A DNA stretch of 64,000 bases from Stropharia rugosoannulata (GCA_028532985.1 JANCIK010000006.1:372001-436000); one strand, 5' to 3'; counted from the stretch's first letter, positions 21,711-34,387 are shown. The notes: generated from the letters alone by a model not told the origin. Numbers and translations are program-made.

Positions 21711-23948
21711 TAATCTTTTGTATTTTGGACCTTTTTGCTCCTTTCGCGCTGATCCGCTCGAGCCTCGCGTATGTAGTTAGTAGTATGTACTATAGTCTTT
21801 GCGCACACCGCCAATTCCCCCTTCAGCCCGAGATTCTACGTTTAATGTAACCCACTGGACAAACGGTGATATGTTTTTTCTGCGTTGACATTCACATACG
21901 CAAATTCACTCAGTTCATCCAAAATGCTTGCGAAGAGTTTAATATGAACTTAGTTTAACGTTGGCATCAACTGGTATACGCGGAGATCAAATTTTGAATT
22001 TCAGTTACGGCTGTTTTCTTTTGCCGTGTCTTGCCAAAGACATCGCTTTCCATTGACAGCAAGCCGAAGGATGCCGCACCCTTGTTGATCTCTGCGGTAT
22101 TTCAATTTGCATTTCATGGCGTCCAACATGCCGCAGTTTGTGACTTTATGAGCGACAAGTTACGGCCAGCGTGCAACGGTGTTCTACTATCCCCTGCCTC
22201 TAGCGGATTCTAGCCACATAGAATATTAGGAGCCAGTATCCAGCAGCACCGCATTCTCCAAGCATTGTCAATTTCTCATGTGCGGGTGTAGCACGTAATT
22301 TATATACTCCCTGTAATTTTCGCTACATATCATATGCTGTAGTCCAGACGGCGAGCACGAGGCAGTCCAAGACTTGTGAAAAAGACGGCGTCAAGCTACT
22401 ACTTACGCTGAGGCGGCGGCGTTATTACAACTGTCCTGCACGTTCTTCGCGCCGTCTGTTGTCGCTGTATGTGTCATTTCAAGGCCATTCTGGATGTTAG
22501 TAAAGGCTACACCGTTTACTTTTCTCTAAGACTTGTGCCTGGATGAACCACGCCATGCACAAGCCACCAATCGCCTGTCGAGTATGCGCCCGCCGGACGA
22601 TTCTTTTCTCCCGGTCAACGGATGCGTATTTGCGATATTAAAAAACGTGTTCGACGAGCTATCGGAACAACAGTGTGCAAATGAGCGATCAGAGCACGGC
22701 CGTGCGACCTTCGCACTGGAGTATGTGCATGCTGAGTCGGCGTTGTGGCGAGCGTACTGGGGCGTCCTGCAGGCTTTTCAATTCTTTCAACTAGTACCTG
22801 CGGCGCCGAGTGTATGTCTCCCGCCTATCCTAGGCGTGCTTCTTGAATGGTGGCATGTGAGCGCGTTGTGATACAGTGAGCCCTAGGCGAGTTCTGCATG
22901 CACTTTATCAGATGCTCGCCCTGATGAACAAAGCCAGAAAGTAAGGAACTTTCACCCGCTCCATCCATCCATGATGCTTTGAGACAAATCATAATTGTAC
23001 ACTACGATTCGAACATTCGGTGGCCAACGTGTGATGCTTCTCCGCTCGTCGTCATCGAAGACAGTGTTTTGTCATTGTTGATGCCTTACGAACATCACAA
23101 AGAGACTGGCCGATGGGCATCGCGCGATGAACATTCAACAAAGGCAAAGGGCGCTTTAAATGATAGATTTGACACGTCAGCATGAGTCCGACCGGCCTGA
23201 CCGGATGTGAACGAGGCAGCGGGAGTAGTGTAGCCTGCATTCTACACATGTCATAAAATCAAATAAATCACAAAAAAGAGAAAAATGCTGGGTACAGCCG
23301 GCCCCAAGTTCGGCAAGCGCGCCCACCGACGTTACATAAGTAAACAGGCCGCCGCCCTCTCTAAAGGCGGTAATTAAAGGCCTCCTTAGTCCGTCGCTGG
23401 CAACGTCGGGAGACATTATGGAAATACTTTTAGTTATACATATCGACTGACGGCGGCGACAACCGTTAATAGACCGACGGCTGAGAGCAATTGCGGTAAG
23501 GCCGCCGCGCCTGAGCCAAGACCCCGGCGCGCGTCGTAGTCATGGCAGCATCGATCTCTGGGGAAGGGATTAGGAGCCGGAGTTGGCTGCCGACGGGCAG
23601 GAGTGTGCATTCCGAGAAAAAAAGCGGATGTTGCCTGCATACTTATACAGCGCGAGGACGGGAGTGCACCAGTTTTTCGCTTTCGCCCAACTGCCTCCCT
23701 GCGGGCCCGCCGTCTCGAGCGCCCCTCTAAAGCCCTTGACACCAATTTGACACGATCACCCATACCCACGTTTTATTAATACTTCATTGTCTCTCTGTGG
23801 CACGAGGTTTGTGGTTCATTTTGTCTTTCTGCCCTCTGTCTGAGCTTCAAGCTCCAGCTCTTCTTCCTTTGTCCCGCCGTAGCCTATATCTACCCCGCCC
23901 TTTGCTCCTACCAACACTTGCCTCGCCTCTGTAAAATACAGCATCAAG

Positions 23949-24929
23949 ATGGCAACTACCAACTTTGCAAGCACGGCGTACTCACCTTTCTTCTCGTCTG
24001 GCCTTCTCGCCGCCCACACGCCCCGTCGTCGTCGTCGCAGCACCGTGTCGTCGGACGCATCGTCGTCCTGGGCCGATGACGACTCGCCGCCCCAATCACC
24101 CGTCACATCCTCGTCGCCAGCCCACCCACATATCCAGTTCGCAATGTCCTCTATGGACGTGGACAGCGACGACATCGACATGCTCCATGGGTCGCGTCAT
24201 AGCACCCCGCTGAGCAGACGCAGTGCAACGCCCACGCCCGCAACGGTCGGCGGGGTCGCCAGCCCCAAAGCGCCGGTGAAGAATGCAAATGTTGGCGCCC
24301 CTCGGCTTCGTCGGCGTCGGTCGTCACTCAGTGCGATGCCCGCAGCTACTATGAAGACTCCAGCGCGTGCGGCGGGCCATGCCCTGCAAGTCCAGCGCGC
24401 AAGGAGCGGGAGTTTCGGTGGCGATGTCGGGCTCGCGGGTCTGACGCTCGGGAACGACGCCAGCGGCTGTGCAGGACGGTCGCGCAGCGGAAGCCTTGGA
24501 GCCGCAGCAGGTGCTGCTGGGCGAGATGGCGCCGCTGGGACAACGGTGACAGTCCGGTATGTTGCCCATCGAACTGCGCAGGAGTTACTCATACTGATGC
24601 ACAATGACAGCCCCAGGAGAGCAGTACGTCGTATTGCTGCGACCCCAGTCCCCGGTCCGCGTGCACCGCCGCCCACCGCCCCCCTACCGGCTCTGCCACT
24701 CACCCCTACGCCAGGTTCTGCCCCGATGGTGTACACGCATGGCGCTGCACTGGGACAGGACACTACTCCTACACAGCTGCAACCCCATGCGGAATCGGGT
24801 TCCGTTACCCCTACACCAGGACATCCTCAGCCATCCGCGCGGACGTCTGCCCGCGCACGTGGATTGTCCGTGAGCGCGAGCAATATGGGTGGAGCCGAGC
24901 ACCGAATTGAGGAAGTCAGAGAGCACTGA
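23949..24929 (+). CDS. Ser/Pro/Arg-rich low-complexity protein of unknown function
   Basis: The open frame gives 326 residues, dominated by Ser, Pro, Arg and Ala runs, with an Arg cluster after residue 25 (HTPRRRRR) and repeated S/T-P pairs that could be phosphorylation sites. No domain is recognised. A likely intron of 54 bp (24557-24610, GTATGT...CTGAT...ACAG) leaves the frame unchanged, so the spliced product would be 308 residues. Probably a disordered nuclear or signalling protein of the kind common in Agaricomycetes, but this is inference. Strong third-position GC supports real coding over the shadow frames. Confidence 0.6.
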   Translation: MATTNFASTAYSPFFSSGLLAAHTPRRRRRSTVSSDASSSWADDDSPPQSPVTSSSPAHPHIQFAMSSMDVDSDDIDMLHGSRHSTPLSRRSATPTPATVGGVASPKAPVKNANVGAPRLRRRRSSLSAMPAATMKTPARAAGHALQVQRARSGSFGGDVGLAGLTLGNDASGCAGRSRSGSLGAAAGAAGRDGAAGTTVTVRYVAHRTAQELLILMHNDSPRRAVRRIAATPVPGPRAPPPTAPLPALPLTPTPGSAPMVYTHGAALGQDTTPTQLQPHAESGSVTPTPGHPQPSARTSARARGLSVSASNMGGAEHRIEEVREH

Positions 24930-26366
24930 GTATGTTCCATATACCCGAGTCTTTCTTCGACGACAGTACTGATAACGATTTGTCTAGATCATTTAGCTCC
25001 AGCTTCGATTGATTGGTACACCGGTTGTGCCGCCTCAACTTCTTTTCACAAAAAATTCTGCTAGCAGTTGAGCTCTATCATCGCATCTGTTCATATCTTT
25101 TGTTTTGTTTCTGCCATTTTCTGGCCAAAAATCCTTTCGTGCATGTCAATCTCTCCCAATGTTACCATCTTCTAATCATATGGACACTGTCGTACACTAT
25201 ATCTATATCACAATACCTATCCCACCACATACACTAATCCTCTTGCTAAAACTACGTATATTCCCATGTTCTTCTACTCCTTTGCTCCTTCATCGCCTAC
25301 CTAGGCGGCAAGGAGTAGATTTAATATCCCCCCATGCAAATCATTTGTTTTCACGTACCATACGCCTCCACTCTACTATCCATCATCTCTAACTTATGTC
25401 GCCATGTCCACGTCGCCCATGTCTATACGTATTTCACGAATATTAATGGCATATATTCTTCACGTTACCGTCTTAAATGTTCGAAATATCCAATCCAATC
25501 CAGGCAAGTTAAGGCAATCGAAGGCAATGTCCTCAGCGCTTCTACCAATGTACATCTTGCACCGTGATTCAATCAGCAATAGTGCCGAAGCGTACGGTCT
25601 TCGGGGTATATTACACTTCTTTCGTTTCTGATTCTCGACTCGGACTATGGTGTTGAATAGCGTCGTTTTATGTGAAAAAAGTCAGAGTCAGACTGTCAGT
25701 TTGATGAGTGCTCCGGCTAACTGCTTTACGTCTATATAGTATACGGTTTATGTATATAGTTACTAGTATAATGTAGTGCTATCCAAATCACCGTGTAGAC
25801 TGTAGTATGTAAGACGGGCAAAAAGACAATCATGGCCAATGTGGGGATCGAACCCAAGACCTTCGCGTTATTAGCACGACGCTCTAACCAGCTGAGCTAG
25901 TCGGCCGATATATTCCGTTCGTCCATGAACATCCCGGCGCTACTGGCAATTTACTTAGTTGTGTAAGTGCTTTCCGCAAATACGACATGACAATTACCGA
26001 CATACTGGAATATCCGTATTTTATATATCTCCCTAGCGTAGTGTACCAATCACTCTTCAATTTATGAAAATTGAACTAGTTTGGAACTAGTAGTCATAAA
26101 TCTTGGAGGTGTTTACAGGCGCCTACATCCACAAAAGGAAATAAAGGATGAGGCTTTGTACGGCCACCCATACAACTACCACTAGGCGCAACGCCAGGGA
26201 ACACTGTGTAATGTAGCTCAGTCGTGCAATCTTCTCAAGCCAAGCGTTCGGAGAAGTTGAATATTTTCGTCCAAGCTTTATCTGGAGGCATAGACTCTGC
26301 GATAGAATGGAGATGATAGAATATAGCCTACAAGATATTACTGAACTACTACTATACAGGTCGACA
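24930..26366. other. Intergenic stretch with tRNA
   Basis: About 1.4 kb, AT-rich with pyrimidine-rich tracts after 25000. It contains one tRNA-Ile gene (25833-25906, minus). No protein gene could be supported. Confidence 0.5.
25833..25906 (-). tRNA. tRNA-Ile(AAU): tRNA-Ile(AAU)
   Basis: Same 74-nt structure and AAT anticodon as the copy at 21637. It differs by one base at the end of the acceptor stem (CATTGGCC instead of CGTTGGCC), which turns the last C-G pair into C-A. The rest of the cloverleaf is intact, so it is probably functional. Confidence 0.92.
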
Positions 26367-28057
26367 TTACAAGTGTGGAATAAGTGTGATCCACTCGATG
26401 GTGCTGAATGCTCCATCTGGCAAATGGCGTAGAGATGTGAATGCTACAGTAATGAGTGCGATGCGTGCCACTATATACACGGGGCTGGTCACGATCAATG
26501 GCGACACAAGCATGACCCCGCTAAACGTCGTATTCGGCAAGAGGTAGACTATCCCCGCTAGGACAATCATAACTCCAGGCCATGCTACTATGAGCGCAGC
26601 CGCGCCACGCCACACCCAGCGCTCAATTTGAGACGGGAAAAAAAGAAACCAAGCCGGGATCAGGTGAACGGCTCCGAAGCAGGTGGCAATCCCCATCATA
26701 GCAATACTTTCTTTTCCCAGCCGGTGCGTGTCCGAATGAAACATGGGTACGCGGAGAGCTCCCTTTGAAACCACATCCTGTCGGGGGTCAAGAAGCTTGC
26801 GCAAGGGGCGAAGAGGAATGAGGATTAAAATGTAGTAGATGCTAGCCAGCAGTGAGGTGAGGAAGTTGATGGGGTGCGTCCAGTCCAGCTTGTCGAATTT
26901 CCTCTCGATGAAACCAACTTTTGAGGCGGTGGGACCATGCTCCAAGCGCGAGTCATTCGTCATTGTCATTCCTCCTACGAGTAATCAAAACTTGAATTTG
27001 GATGGAGGTATCCTTGAATGTACGGTACCTTTCAGTGTCCCTTTCAAGGCGTTTGGCTCTTCCTCACACTTTTTCACAATAGGCATCTCGCTAATAGTCA
27101 CATCGCTCATCAATCTTGCGTGTCCAGATTTCTCGTTTTGCGGCTTCAATTCAAGATACACAGGCACATTAATGCTCTGCGGTTTCCACCACCATAGGGC
27201 GTATGTGAGTGCGTTCAACAACGCAAACCCCAGTGTCACGACCTCGAGCTCTGTCACCGGAAGATCATTAGCCCAGCGAACGATACACTGAGCAACGAAC
27301 CATGATGACTGAAGCACCACGACAGTTTTTGAAATTATATCGCCTTTGCTTCGGTCGAAGATCTCGTCGCTGCTGATCACAGGCATATCGACATCGTTAT
27401 CGAGAAGAAGTTGTTTTAAACAGGGAACACCTGGGACTGCGGTTTCGTAGTCCAGGCTCTGGATAGGTACGCCGTTTTCGGTCAACATGAAGCCACCCAT
27501 CTGAACAAAGAAGCCGTGTGTAAGCGTCCAAGGTCGTGCCTGATGTGGCTCCGTTGGCTCGGGTAAAGGGCTATCGATAAACCACTCTGTAAGGCTGGAC
27601 CACATTCTCGCAGGTAGCGGGCGATGCTTTGGAGGATCTACTCGAGATGTTATTATGCGGGCTCATGGTAAATATAGGGCGTACTTTTGACAAATTTTTC
27701 ATTAAATTCTCTTTTGATGCGTCTAGCCCCAGCGTGCTGTGCCATCGCCCATGTCGTGACAGCTTCCGGTGCTAACAAGGCATATACAGTGGTAATAATT
27801 CGACGTTTGAGCGCCGTCCAGCTGGAGTCCTGTGGCGATGGAATATTCGGATGGATCGCGGTCCAGGTGCATGCGAAGACGGTTGCAAGACAGCTGATCA
27901 CGATATCCGATACTTCGCGAGTGCCTGTCGCAGGAAGTTCTCGTAGTACCAGGCTTGAGAGAGTGTCCGACATAGACTGTACGCTGTCAAGACCCCCATC
28001 CAGGGGAGCACCTTGGAGGAGGCGGAATAGTGCAAACGGAAGGAGGAGAGCGAGCAT
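26367..28057 (-). CDS. Multi-pass membrane protein, Agaricomycete family of unknown function, 3 exons
   Basis: Exons 28057-27685, 27586-27029 and 26974-26367 give 512 residues; both introns are GT-AG and the frame closes. A hydrophobic N-terminus (MLALLLPFALFRLLQ) could be a signal peptide. Hydrophobic segments follow near the middle (LGFALLNALTYALWWW) and five or so in the C-terminal third, ending SLRHLPDGAFSTIEWITLIPHL. The blocks CTWTAIHPNIP, WTLTHGFFVQMGGF and TYALWWWKP are hallmarks I associate with a large lineage-specific family of Agaricomycete membrane proteins. No catalytic motif is visible and no function is assigned. Confidence 0.85.
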
Positions 28058-28948
28058 GTTCTTCTCTAAAGTCTTCGAGGATCTTTCAAGTGATATATGC
28101 GCACAGAGAATTTTGCCTCATGTTCGGAGAAATACTATACAATTGGTCAATTCAAAGTGGTCGAAGCTTGATTGTGGGAACAGACGTCTCTAGTCGGAGA
28201 CATGTAAATGCAAAGATCATCGATCAAGCGCTCAAGAACTACATTCTGCCGACAGTGACATCGGCACCACACCTTCACAATCAAATTCCATTGAATTGTC
28301 AGTAAGTTTAAGATAGTACATATGCATCCCATGAATAAATGTTAAGCAGCAGCAATTAGATTCCTACTAAGTCATAAAGCTGCAGAAATCGTTGGACAAG
28401 GAGCTTGTGGCATACGGCTTAGAACATTTAGCAAATCTAGAACACGTCCCAGTGAGTACTTATATTGAATAGAGCCGTAGTTGCTTATCTATGAAGACGA
28501 GGGGTCGAATAAATTTCAACCCCGAATGGCTTAAGTGACATGTCGAACGACGTGAAATAGACGCTCGTACTATTCTTAGACCTTCTTTGTTTCTTCTTAG
28601 TCCTTAGCTTCACACAATCGTGGCATCAGGCGTGCTGGACGGAGAAATGGCCGGACCAGCTGACATCCTACCGACATACGCCGAGGTTATAACGCTATAT
28701 ATGGGATAGAACGTGCCACTTTTTCAATCGAGTAATTGTACAATTGAGATGCACCTTCAAACTGTTATGTTCTATAAGTTTCACACGTCACAATAGGTAG
28801 TGGATCTGTCATCCATTTAGATGCCTAGTATGCTAAAAGTACTGTAAAAGTGTGACTGTGTAATTTGAAAATTTGTGGACTTAACATGAACCTCGTAAAT
28901 TACAATAAATAATATAAATACCAGAATTAAATTTACCGCAGCGAGCCT
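28058..28948. other. Intergenic stretch
   Basis: About 890 bp between the divergent 5' end of the membrane protein gene and the 3' end of the J-protein gene. AT-rich from 28.7 kb onward. No gene, RNA or repeat recognised. Confidence 0.5.
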
Positions 28949-30084
28949 TCATGCAGCCGGATCGTCGCGGTCTTCAGGACACTCTTGCATCTCTCTGACT
29001 CGTTTCCGTAGTCCTTCGCGTCGTTCTGCTCCCATCTCGCGGCGCTCGACGCGTGCCTGTGCCAGTGCGGCAGCTGCATTGCGGTGATTTTTGTCTAGAT
29101 CGATGAATGGTATGACAGAGGGAGGATTGCGGACCGCATCATCAGACATTGCATCATCCTCAGATGGCAATGAAGAGGAAAGTGGGGCAGATGCAGGCGT
29201 AGAGCTAGAGCTAGATAAAAGACCTGGTATTGGCCCAGATGAAAATAGCACTTCGTAAAGCGTGCCAGGGAGGTATGGGAAGAGTCCACCAATGAGCGCC
29301 TACTTATCTTAGCATGTATTGTAAGATACGCCAAAAAATTACTCACAATAATACCCAGTGCCAGTATCGTGCGCTCCTTGGGACCATCTTGCTTCCAATT
29401 GTCTTCCCATTTCCTCCGGCGGTGGCCTTCCGCGAATCCCCCGCTCCGACCACTGTAGTCATCCTCCCAGCCGTCAGCCATGCCGCCAGCGCCATGAGAC
29501 CGTGCGGCATTATACGCCCGTCGCCTCCGCGCAAGCTCGTGTTCGTAGGGGTCAAAGTGTCTAGCATCGGGTGGCGGACGAGCGTTCGGATGTGAAGAAG
29601 TCGCGCGTCCGGAAAGATAGTCGTACGCTGCCTTCACAGCACGGAAGCGGTCGTGAGCGACGTTTGGTGGAAGATGCGCAGCAAGGGGTGCATCCGGGTG
29701 ATGTGTCCGTACGAGCTCAAAGTCTGCAAATTAATCCACAGTAGTATCAAGGTCAGTCGTCGAACAGGGATAACAGCGTGCAATGAGTGTTTGACGATCA
29801 GTACAGGTGTCAAGCATCAGCGCAGCGCTTCCCGCGACAGTTCATGCAGGCGTACATCGCTTCTTAATCATCTGTTGAGATGCTCCTGGCTTGAGATGAA
29901 ATATCTGCAGCGCAGTTGGATCCTTTTGGCTCGGAAATGGATAAGGATTGGGCGCAGCACGTTTGCCGTTGCTGTCGTTTCCAATGTGGTCATCTGCTAT
30001 CGTCGCATATGCCCGATTGGCACACAGAGCTTGACTTTGAGAGCCTCGCAAAAATGTTGTAGAACGAATGGTAGACAAGTACAT
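28949..30084 (-). CDS. J-domain (DnaJ-like) protein, probably mitochondrial, 3 exons
   Basis: J-domain proteins stimulate the ATPase of Hsp70 partners. Exons 30084-29856, 29723-29347 and 29299-28949 give 318 residues; introns are 132 and 47 bp. The N-terminus MYLSTIRSTTFLRG is basic and Ser/Thr-rich, like a mitochondrial presequence. The J domain follows at residues about 53-110: PTALQIFHLKPGASQ, the HPD motif within RTHHPD, and FRAVKAAYDYLSG. The HPD motif only appears when the first two exons are joined (T|AC completing Tyr), which supports the splice. A basic region and one membrane-like segment (TILALGIIVALIGGLFPYL, made by the second splice) precede a Ser-rich and then charged tail. Membrane-anchored J-proteins of the inner mitochondrial membrane are a plausible comparison. 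Confidence 0.85.
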
Positions 30085-30957
30085 CGCTGGGATGATATGG
30101 CCCAGCCGAAACTCGGACGTACTGACCCGGGACCCGGGGTCTCAGGTCTTTCCCACAATTTATTTACGCTGCTATGAAATTATATAAGCTAAACTAGTTG
30201 TAAGGCCGACTAGCTCAGCTGGTTAGAGCGTCGTGCTAATAAGGCGAAGGTCTTGGGTTCGATCCCCACGTTGGCCAATTGTATTTTTTTCTGCCTCTTT
30301 TGCATCCGGTCTACCGTCACCGAAGGTGACCTTGAGGCTTGAACAAGAACTTTGAAGTTTGAAGTTTTTTGGTGACCGACCGGCGACGAATTGCTCGCGG
30401 TCGGACAGAGTCATGACTATGCAATATAAACATATGCGGTACTATATGCATTATATACACTTTTTGTCCTAAGATCACTGTCCTTTCTTGGTCAAATCGC
30501 AGAATTTACTACATTACGGTTGGTCTTTTGTAAGATTTATGCATAAATCACCTTGCCACTCGTAAATAGAAGCCTTGCCAAGCGGTGTCAAGAAACAACA
30601 GATCCGGACGAAGCATTTCGTGTCCCTGGAGGTTGCATCTCCGTGCTGACAATTTTTGGTTGACGTTGATGGTGGGTATCTCCTAATAAGGCAATAAACC
30701 TTCTGGTTTTGGAAACGTACCCGGCTTCTTGGTGTCTGTTGGGCTTAGACAATATAATTGTTATAGCTAGGTTGTAATACACAAAATAATATTCAATTCA
30801 AAGCCGGGACATCAATGCTATATAACTGCAATGTGCCTACATTTCTGCTTTATTTACGCAATGACACAACAAGAAGGTGGGTGAAGAGGACTTGATAGGA
30901 GAAAAAAAGGAGATCATCGTCATTCTGTGCTGCATTCTTTCCACCAGTGCTCAGCGC
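30085..30957. other. Intergenic stretch with tRNA
   Basis: About 870 bp holding one tRNA-Ile gene (30204-30277). An inverted repeat tcaccgaaggtga sits at 30317-30329. No protein gene supported. Confidence 0.45.
30204..30277 (+). tRNA. tRNA-Ile(AAU): tRNA-Ile(AAU), anticodon-stem variant
   Basis: Same 74-nt cloverleaf and AAT anticodon as the other two copies. The base just 3' of the anticodon loop is G instead of C (CTAATAAGGCGA), replacing the closing G-C pair of the anticodon stem by a G-G mismatch. Acceptor and T arms are unchanged. It may be weakly functional or the start of decay. Confidence 0.85.
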
Positions 30958-32173
30958 TCAGGTAACAACAGACGCAGGTGGAGCGTTCGGAGCACCGAGG
31001 TCAGTGATTGCATTGCTTTGAGGAGAATTGGTGGTAGGGATAGGTGTTTCCCCCCACGGAGCCATGCCATATGGACCTTCCACTACTGCTGCTGACCAGT
31101 TAGAAGCATCAAATCCTGGATTAATAAATGCTGGGTCGGTTGTCAGACTGTAACTCCACGTAGCATCTGACACAACAAATGCATTGGCGCCGCACCCGCA
31201 CCCACAACCGCGGATCTCGCCCGCCGCCAATAACCCTGCAGGTCCATCAGTGTTTGCGGCAAATACAGCGATGGTGACGGTATTGCTGGGATTAAAATTG
31301 ACCTGGTAGCGCTGTGCAGTGTGGAAGTCTCTGCCGGAACCTACAACAAGGCCGTTGATGTACAAGGTATAGGCATTGTCGGCTACAATATCCATGACGA
31401 TGCTATCCGCGAGTTGGCCTTCTGGAAGCGTCACAGTCTTGCGGAACGGACGGCCACCAATGGGTGCGTTTCCTCCGGATACTTCGTTTGTCCATATCCA
31501 TGACGCTGAAGTGAGATCCGGGCCAGGGTCCGCCGTGGAAGGTGGGATACTAACAGCAGGGTGAATTGCTAGTAAACTTCCATACAAGCCCTGGACAAAA
31601 GCAGCTGGCCACGAGCCATCGTCGAACGCGACTTGTTGGAAGCCTGGTACGGCGCCTGATACAGCATGCCAATCCGCATCGCTAACAATAGTTTCCGTGA
31701 ATCCATCGCTGTAGCGGACCTGAATTACTGTGAGCAAACCAGCGGGGTTGGCCGCGTTGGCGACGGGGCTCGCGAAGTTCTGTCCTTCCACGGCAAAGAC
31801 GTTACACCCGGCTTCAAGAGGCACACAGTATCGGTACGCCTGTGCATAATTGGCCCTTGAGTCGATGAAGAGACCGTTAACCCAGAGTGTGTAGGCGTTG
31901 TCCGCAGCAATAAGGATTTCAGCAGAAAGAGGGGTCTTCCCTTCAGGAGGATAATAGTCACGGCGAAGGGATGCGTTTCCAGCAGCTGCGCTGCTTATAT
32001 TTCCAGGCAGCCAGATCCAGTTTGCATTGTTAAATCCTTCAATGTCAGCACAAACGCTGACTAGAGACGCGGCTAATACAACGAGCCCGGTAAAAGCTAC
32101 ACGGTAGACGAAACGCGAATCAGTGTCTTGTTTATAATAAAAGACTGAAAATACCTTTGAAAACGTTGAACAT
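30958..32173 (-). CDS. Secreted protein with two tandem beta-sandwich-like domains, 2 exons
   Basis: Exons 32173-32155 and 32096-30958 (intron 58 bp) give 385 residues. The splice creates a textbook signal peptide, MFNVFKAFTGLVVLAASLVSVCA. Two homologous halves follow: FNNANWIWLP ... ADNAYTL(W)VNG ... YRYCVPLEAG ... FAVEGQN, and SASWIWTN ... ADNAYTLYINGL ... QRYQVNF ... IAVFAANT. Each ends in a D(D/A)(G/S)(S/N)W segment. The pattern is like galactose-binding-type domains placed before bacterial alpha-L-rhamnosidase catalytic domains, but no catalytic domain is present. A Gly-Cys run (GCGCGCG) lies in the second half. Probably a secreted carbohydrate-binding protein; this is inference from the fold-like pattern. 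Confidence 0.8.
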
Positions 32174-34379
32174 GCTTAGCAATAGCAATGTAGAACACTG
32201 GGTGTAAGCGATAGAGTGCTTGTACTGCTCTGAAGCCTCCCTTCATACTATAGGCTGCTTTATACAATTTCAAAGAACGGTGCAGCAAACACAAGGCAAA
32301 CAGAGTCCTGGATCGTATCTAAAAACGCTTAGACTTCAATATGTCAACAGCTGTGGCACAAACGAGGCACCTGTCAAAATATAAATACAACCTTAGCGTG
32401 GTACGTATACCTTTCTTATTAAGGAGCACATGTGTCATGCTATCGCTGCGATTTCAGTTCCTTCCACTTTCATGCTGTATGAAGATCAACAAGAAAAATT
32501 AGCTGCCGATACTACATTCTTATTCAATATCTGGTAAGCACACTAATTTACATAAAAGGATGACTGATTTAAATATATGCGCCGACTTAGTACATCCTGG
32601 GCTAGGACTACGAGCTTGTGATCTATGCATCAGCTGATTGGACTCCAGAAATACATTCGTAGCAATTTTTTTTTAGAGAACAAAACCAGTTATTCCGTCT
32701 GAGGTAGTTAGAAGTCTACTTTTCCTCATTAAAATGTGTCAACGTTATTTTTGTCCCTACAATATCAGAAGAAACACTGTCTGGTGACCTCTCTGTACTA
32801 ATTTGCTTAGGTAAGTTGACTCGGATGTAGATTTAACTACACCTCTTAAAGAGCCAATTTTCAATAAACATCTACTAATTCTTGAAGCTCATCGGCCTGA
32901 ATACAGACGTTCTTCCTCATTCTTATAACTTCTGGCTGCCAGTGCAATGACCAGCACCTACTATAAAGCAAGTATCCTATGAAGTGCCGCCTGTATAGCT
33001 GACACCCCAGAAGATGATGCGTCCTTGCATGACATGTACTATATCCTACTAACTTGATATCTTAGTGGCACCGCTTGATCGAAGAACTTCAAGCCGATAC
33101 TTTCACTTTACAGTCTCAATGTCATTGTTCAATTCCCACCTCAGTAGTAGTCACGTTCATGGAAGCCATCTATCTATATAGTCAAACGCACTTTTTAGCT
33201 ACCCTTATTGGTAGGCATTCCGTGATCGGTGACCTGTATAAGTGCATTTTTCTTTTAGACAATTTCATTTCATTTATAAACGTACGGCTATTCTAAACAG
33301 GCTCGAGGGGGGGCCTTTCTCTACAACTTCAGAAGCGCTGTTTCAGGTATATTTCAGAGATTTAATCTATGACTTCGTGAGAGCTTACAGAGAGAGAGAC
33401 CCTTTTAGAATAGTGCTGTTTCTACTTGTTGGAGTGACTTTTAGGTCTAAACATCGTCCCAACAGCTTTTGGCCGGTCTCCATCCTTCAGGTTATCTGAG
33501 CGACGATTCTATTCCAAGTGTTGACAGAACTTTGACTTTGACGTAATATGCAGCTCGCTCCATTGAAGTATGGTTTATATTTCTTTCTGGACTAGCTTCT
33601 TGGGTAACGTTATGATGATAGTACTTGGAAGATAGGCGAAGTGGACGAGTACTGGACACACGCCGCCGGTACGATGAAGCGCCGGGCCCAGCGCTTAAGT
33701 CTTTTGTCCTTGCTGCATATGCACTGTTTCAATTTGAATTTGCGAAAATCAGCTGCATTGAAGGAAACCTGCGTTCGCTTTCTAGCGAGTTTCACTACTT
33801 CTAGACTGTGTCAAAGAGTTTTAGAATTAATTACATATATTATCCGCTCGCAGTGGCATTCACAGAAGTTGATGGGGTGGAAAGCATTGATGGGAGCTGC
33901 TCAGGCTGTTTAGATATATCCGAAGGCTGCTCTTTCGAGGGTAAGAAAAGATTTATCCTATTTTTTATCGTGTCATTTTGTCCGTTTCGTACGGTAAGAC
34001 CAGAGAGTCTACAGCGGTGCATGGTGAGTAAGCAGATCAGTAAGATGTAAGTATTTTAATAGTAAGCAGTGAGCTTTTCTCATCTCCAGCTGCAGACTTT
34101 ATTACCAATTTTTGGCAGATCCAAACACAAGGTGGGTGAAACACAAGGTGGGTGTCCGTGGACGTGTATGTCGCGTAGTGTGGTTGCGGCTAAAATGTAG
34201 TAGTGTTAAGAATCTATGCAGTTGAGGATACATATATTTCTCGATGGCGCGAAGTGATCGTCAGGGATCCAAATGCGGCAAGGAAAGACCCTTAGAAAGC
34301 AAATTACAGAGCTCGCAGCAAGCTCGCAGCAAGGTCTCAGAGATGGAAATGAAGGTCGCCTACTGTCTGCGAGAGAAAA
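32174..34379. other. Intergenic stretch
   Basis: About 2.2 kb, AT-rich, many short frames in all directions with no recognisable motif. A small tandem duplication of acacaaggtgggtg lies at about 34127-34154. No gene supported. Confidence 0.5.
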
Positions 34380-34387
34380 TATATAAA
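34380..34387 (+). promoter_or_regulatory. TATA box of DJ-1-like copy 2
   Basis: TATATAAA lies 66 bp before Met34453. It overlaps the earlier in-frame ATG at 34387, which argues that translation starts at 34453. Confidence 0.6.

Larger units (their letters stand above)
19679..23948. other. Gene-poor stretch with tRNA genes
   Basis: Over 4 kb without a convincing protein gene. It holds a tRNA-Ile relic (20735-20813), a tRNA-Ile gene (21637-21710), a short hexamer repeat (gaaatt)n near 20247-20268 and an 11-base G run near 20574-20584. An isolated 112-codon frame at 22533-22871 has no recognisable motif. The 23.4-23.9 kb part is GC-rich and lies just upstream of the Ser/Pro-rich gene. Confidence 0.5.

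Noticed and set aside
22533..22871. 112-codon plus-strand ORF
   Set aside because: Isolated, no motif, no splice-linked neighbours and no promoter; not enough to call a gene.
23434..24763. Long minus-strand frames opposite the Ser/Pro-rich gene
   Set aside because: GC-rich antisense shadows of low-complexity coding.
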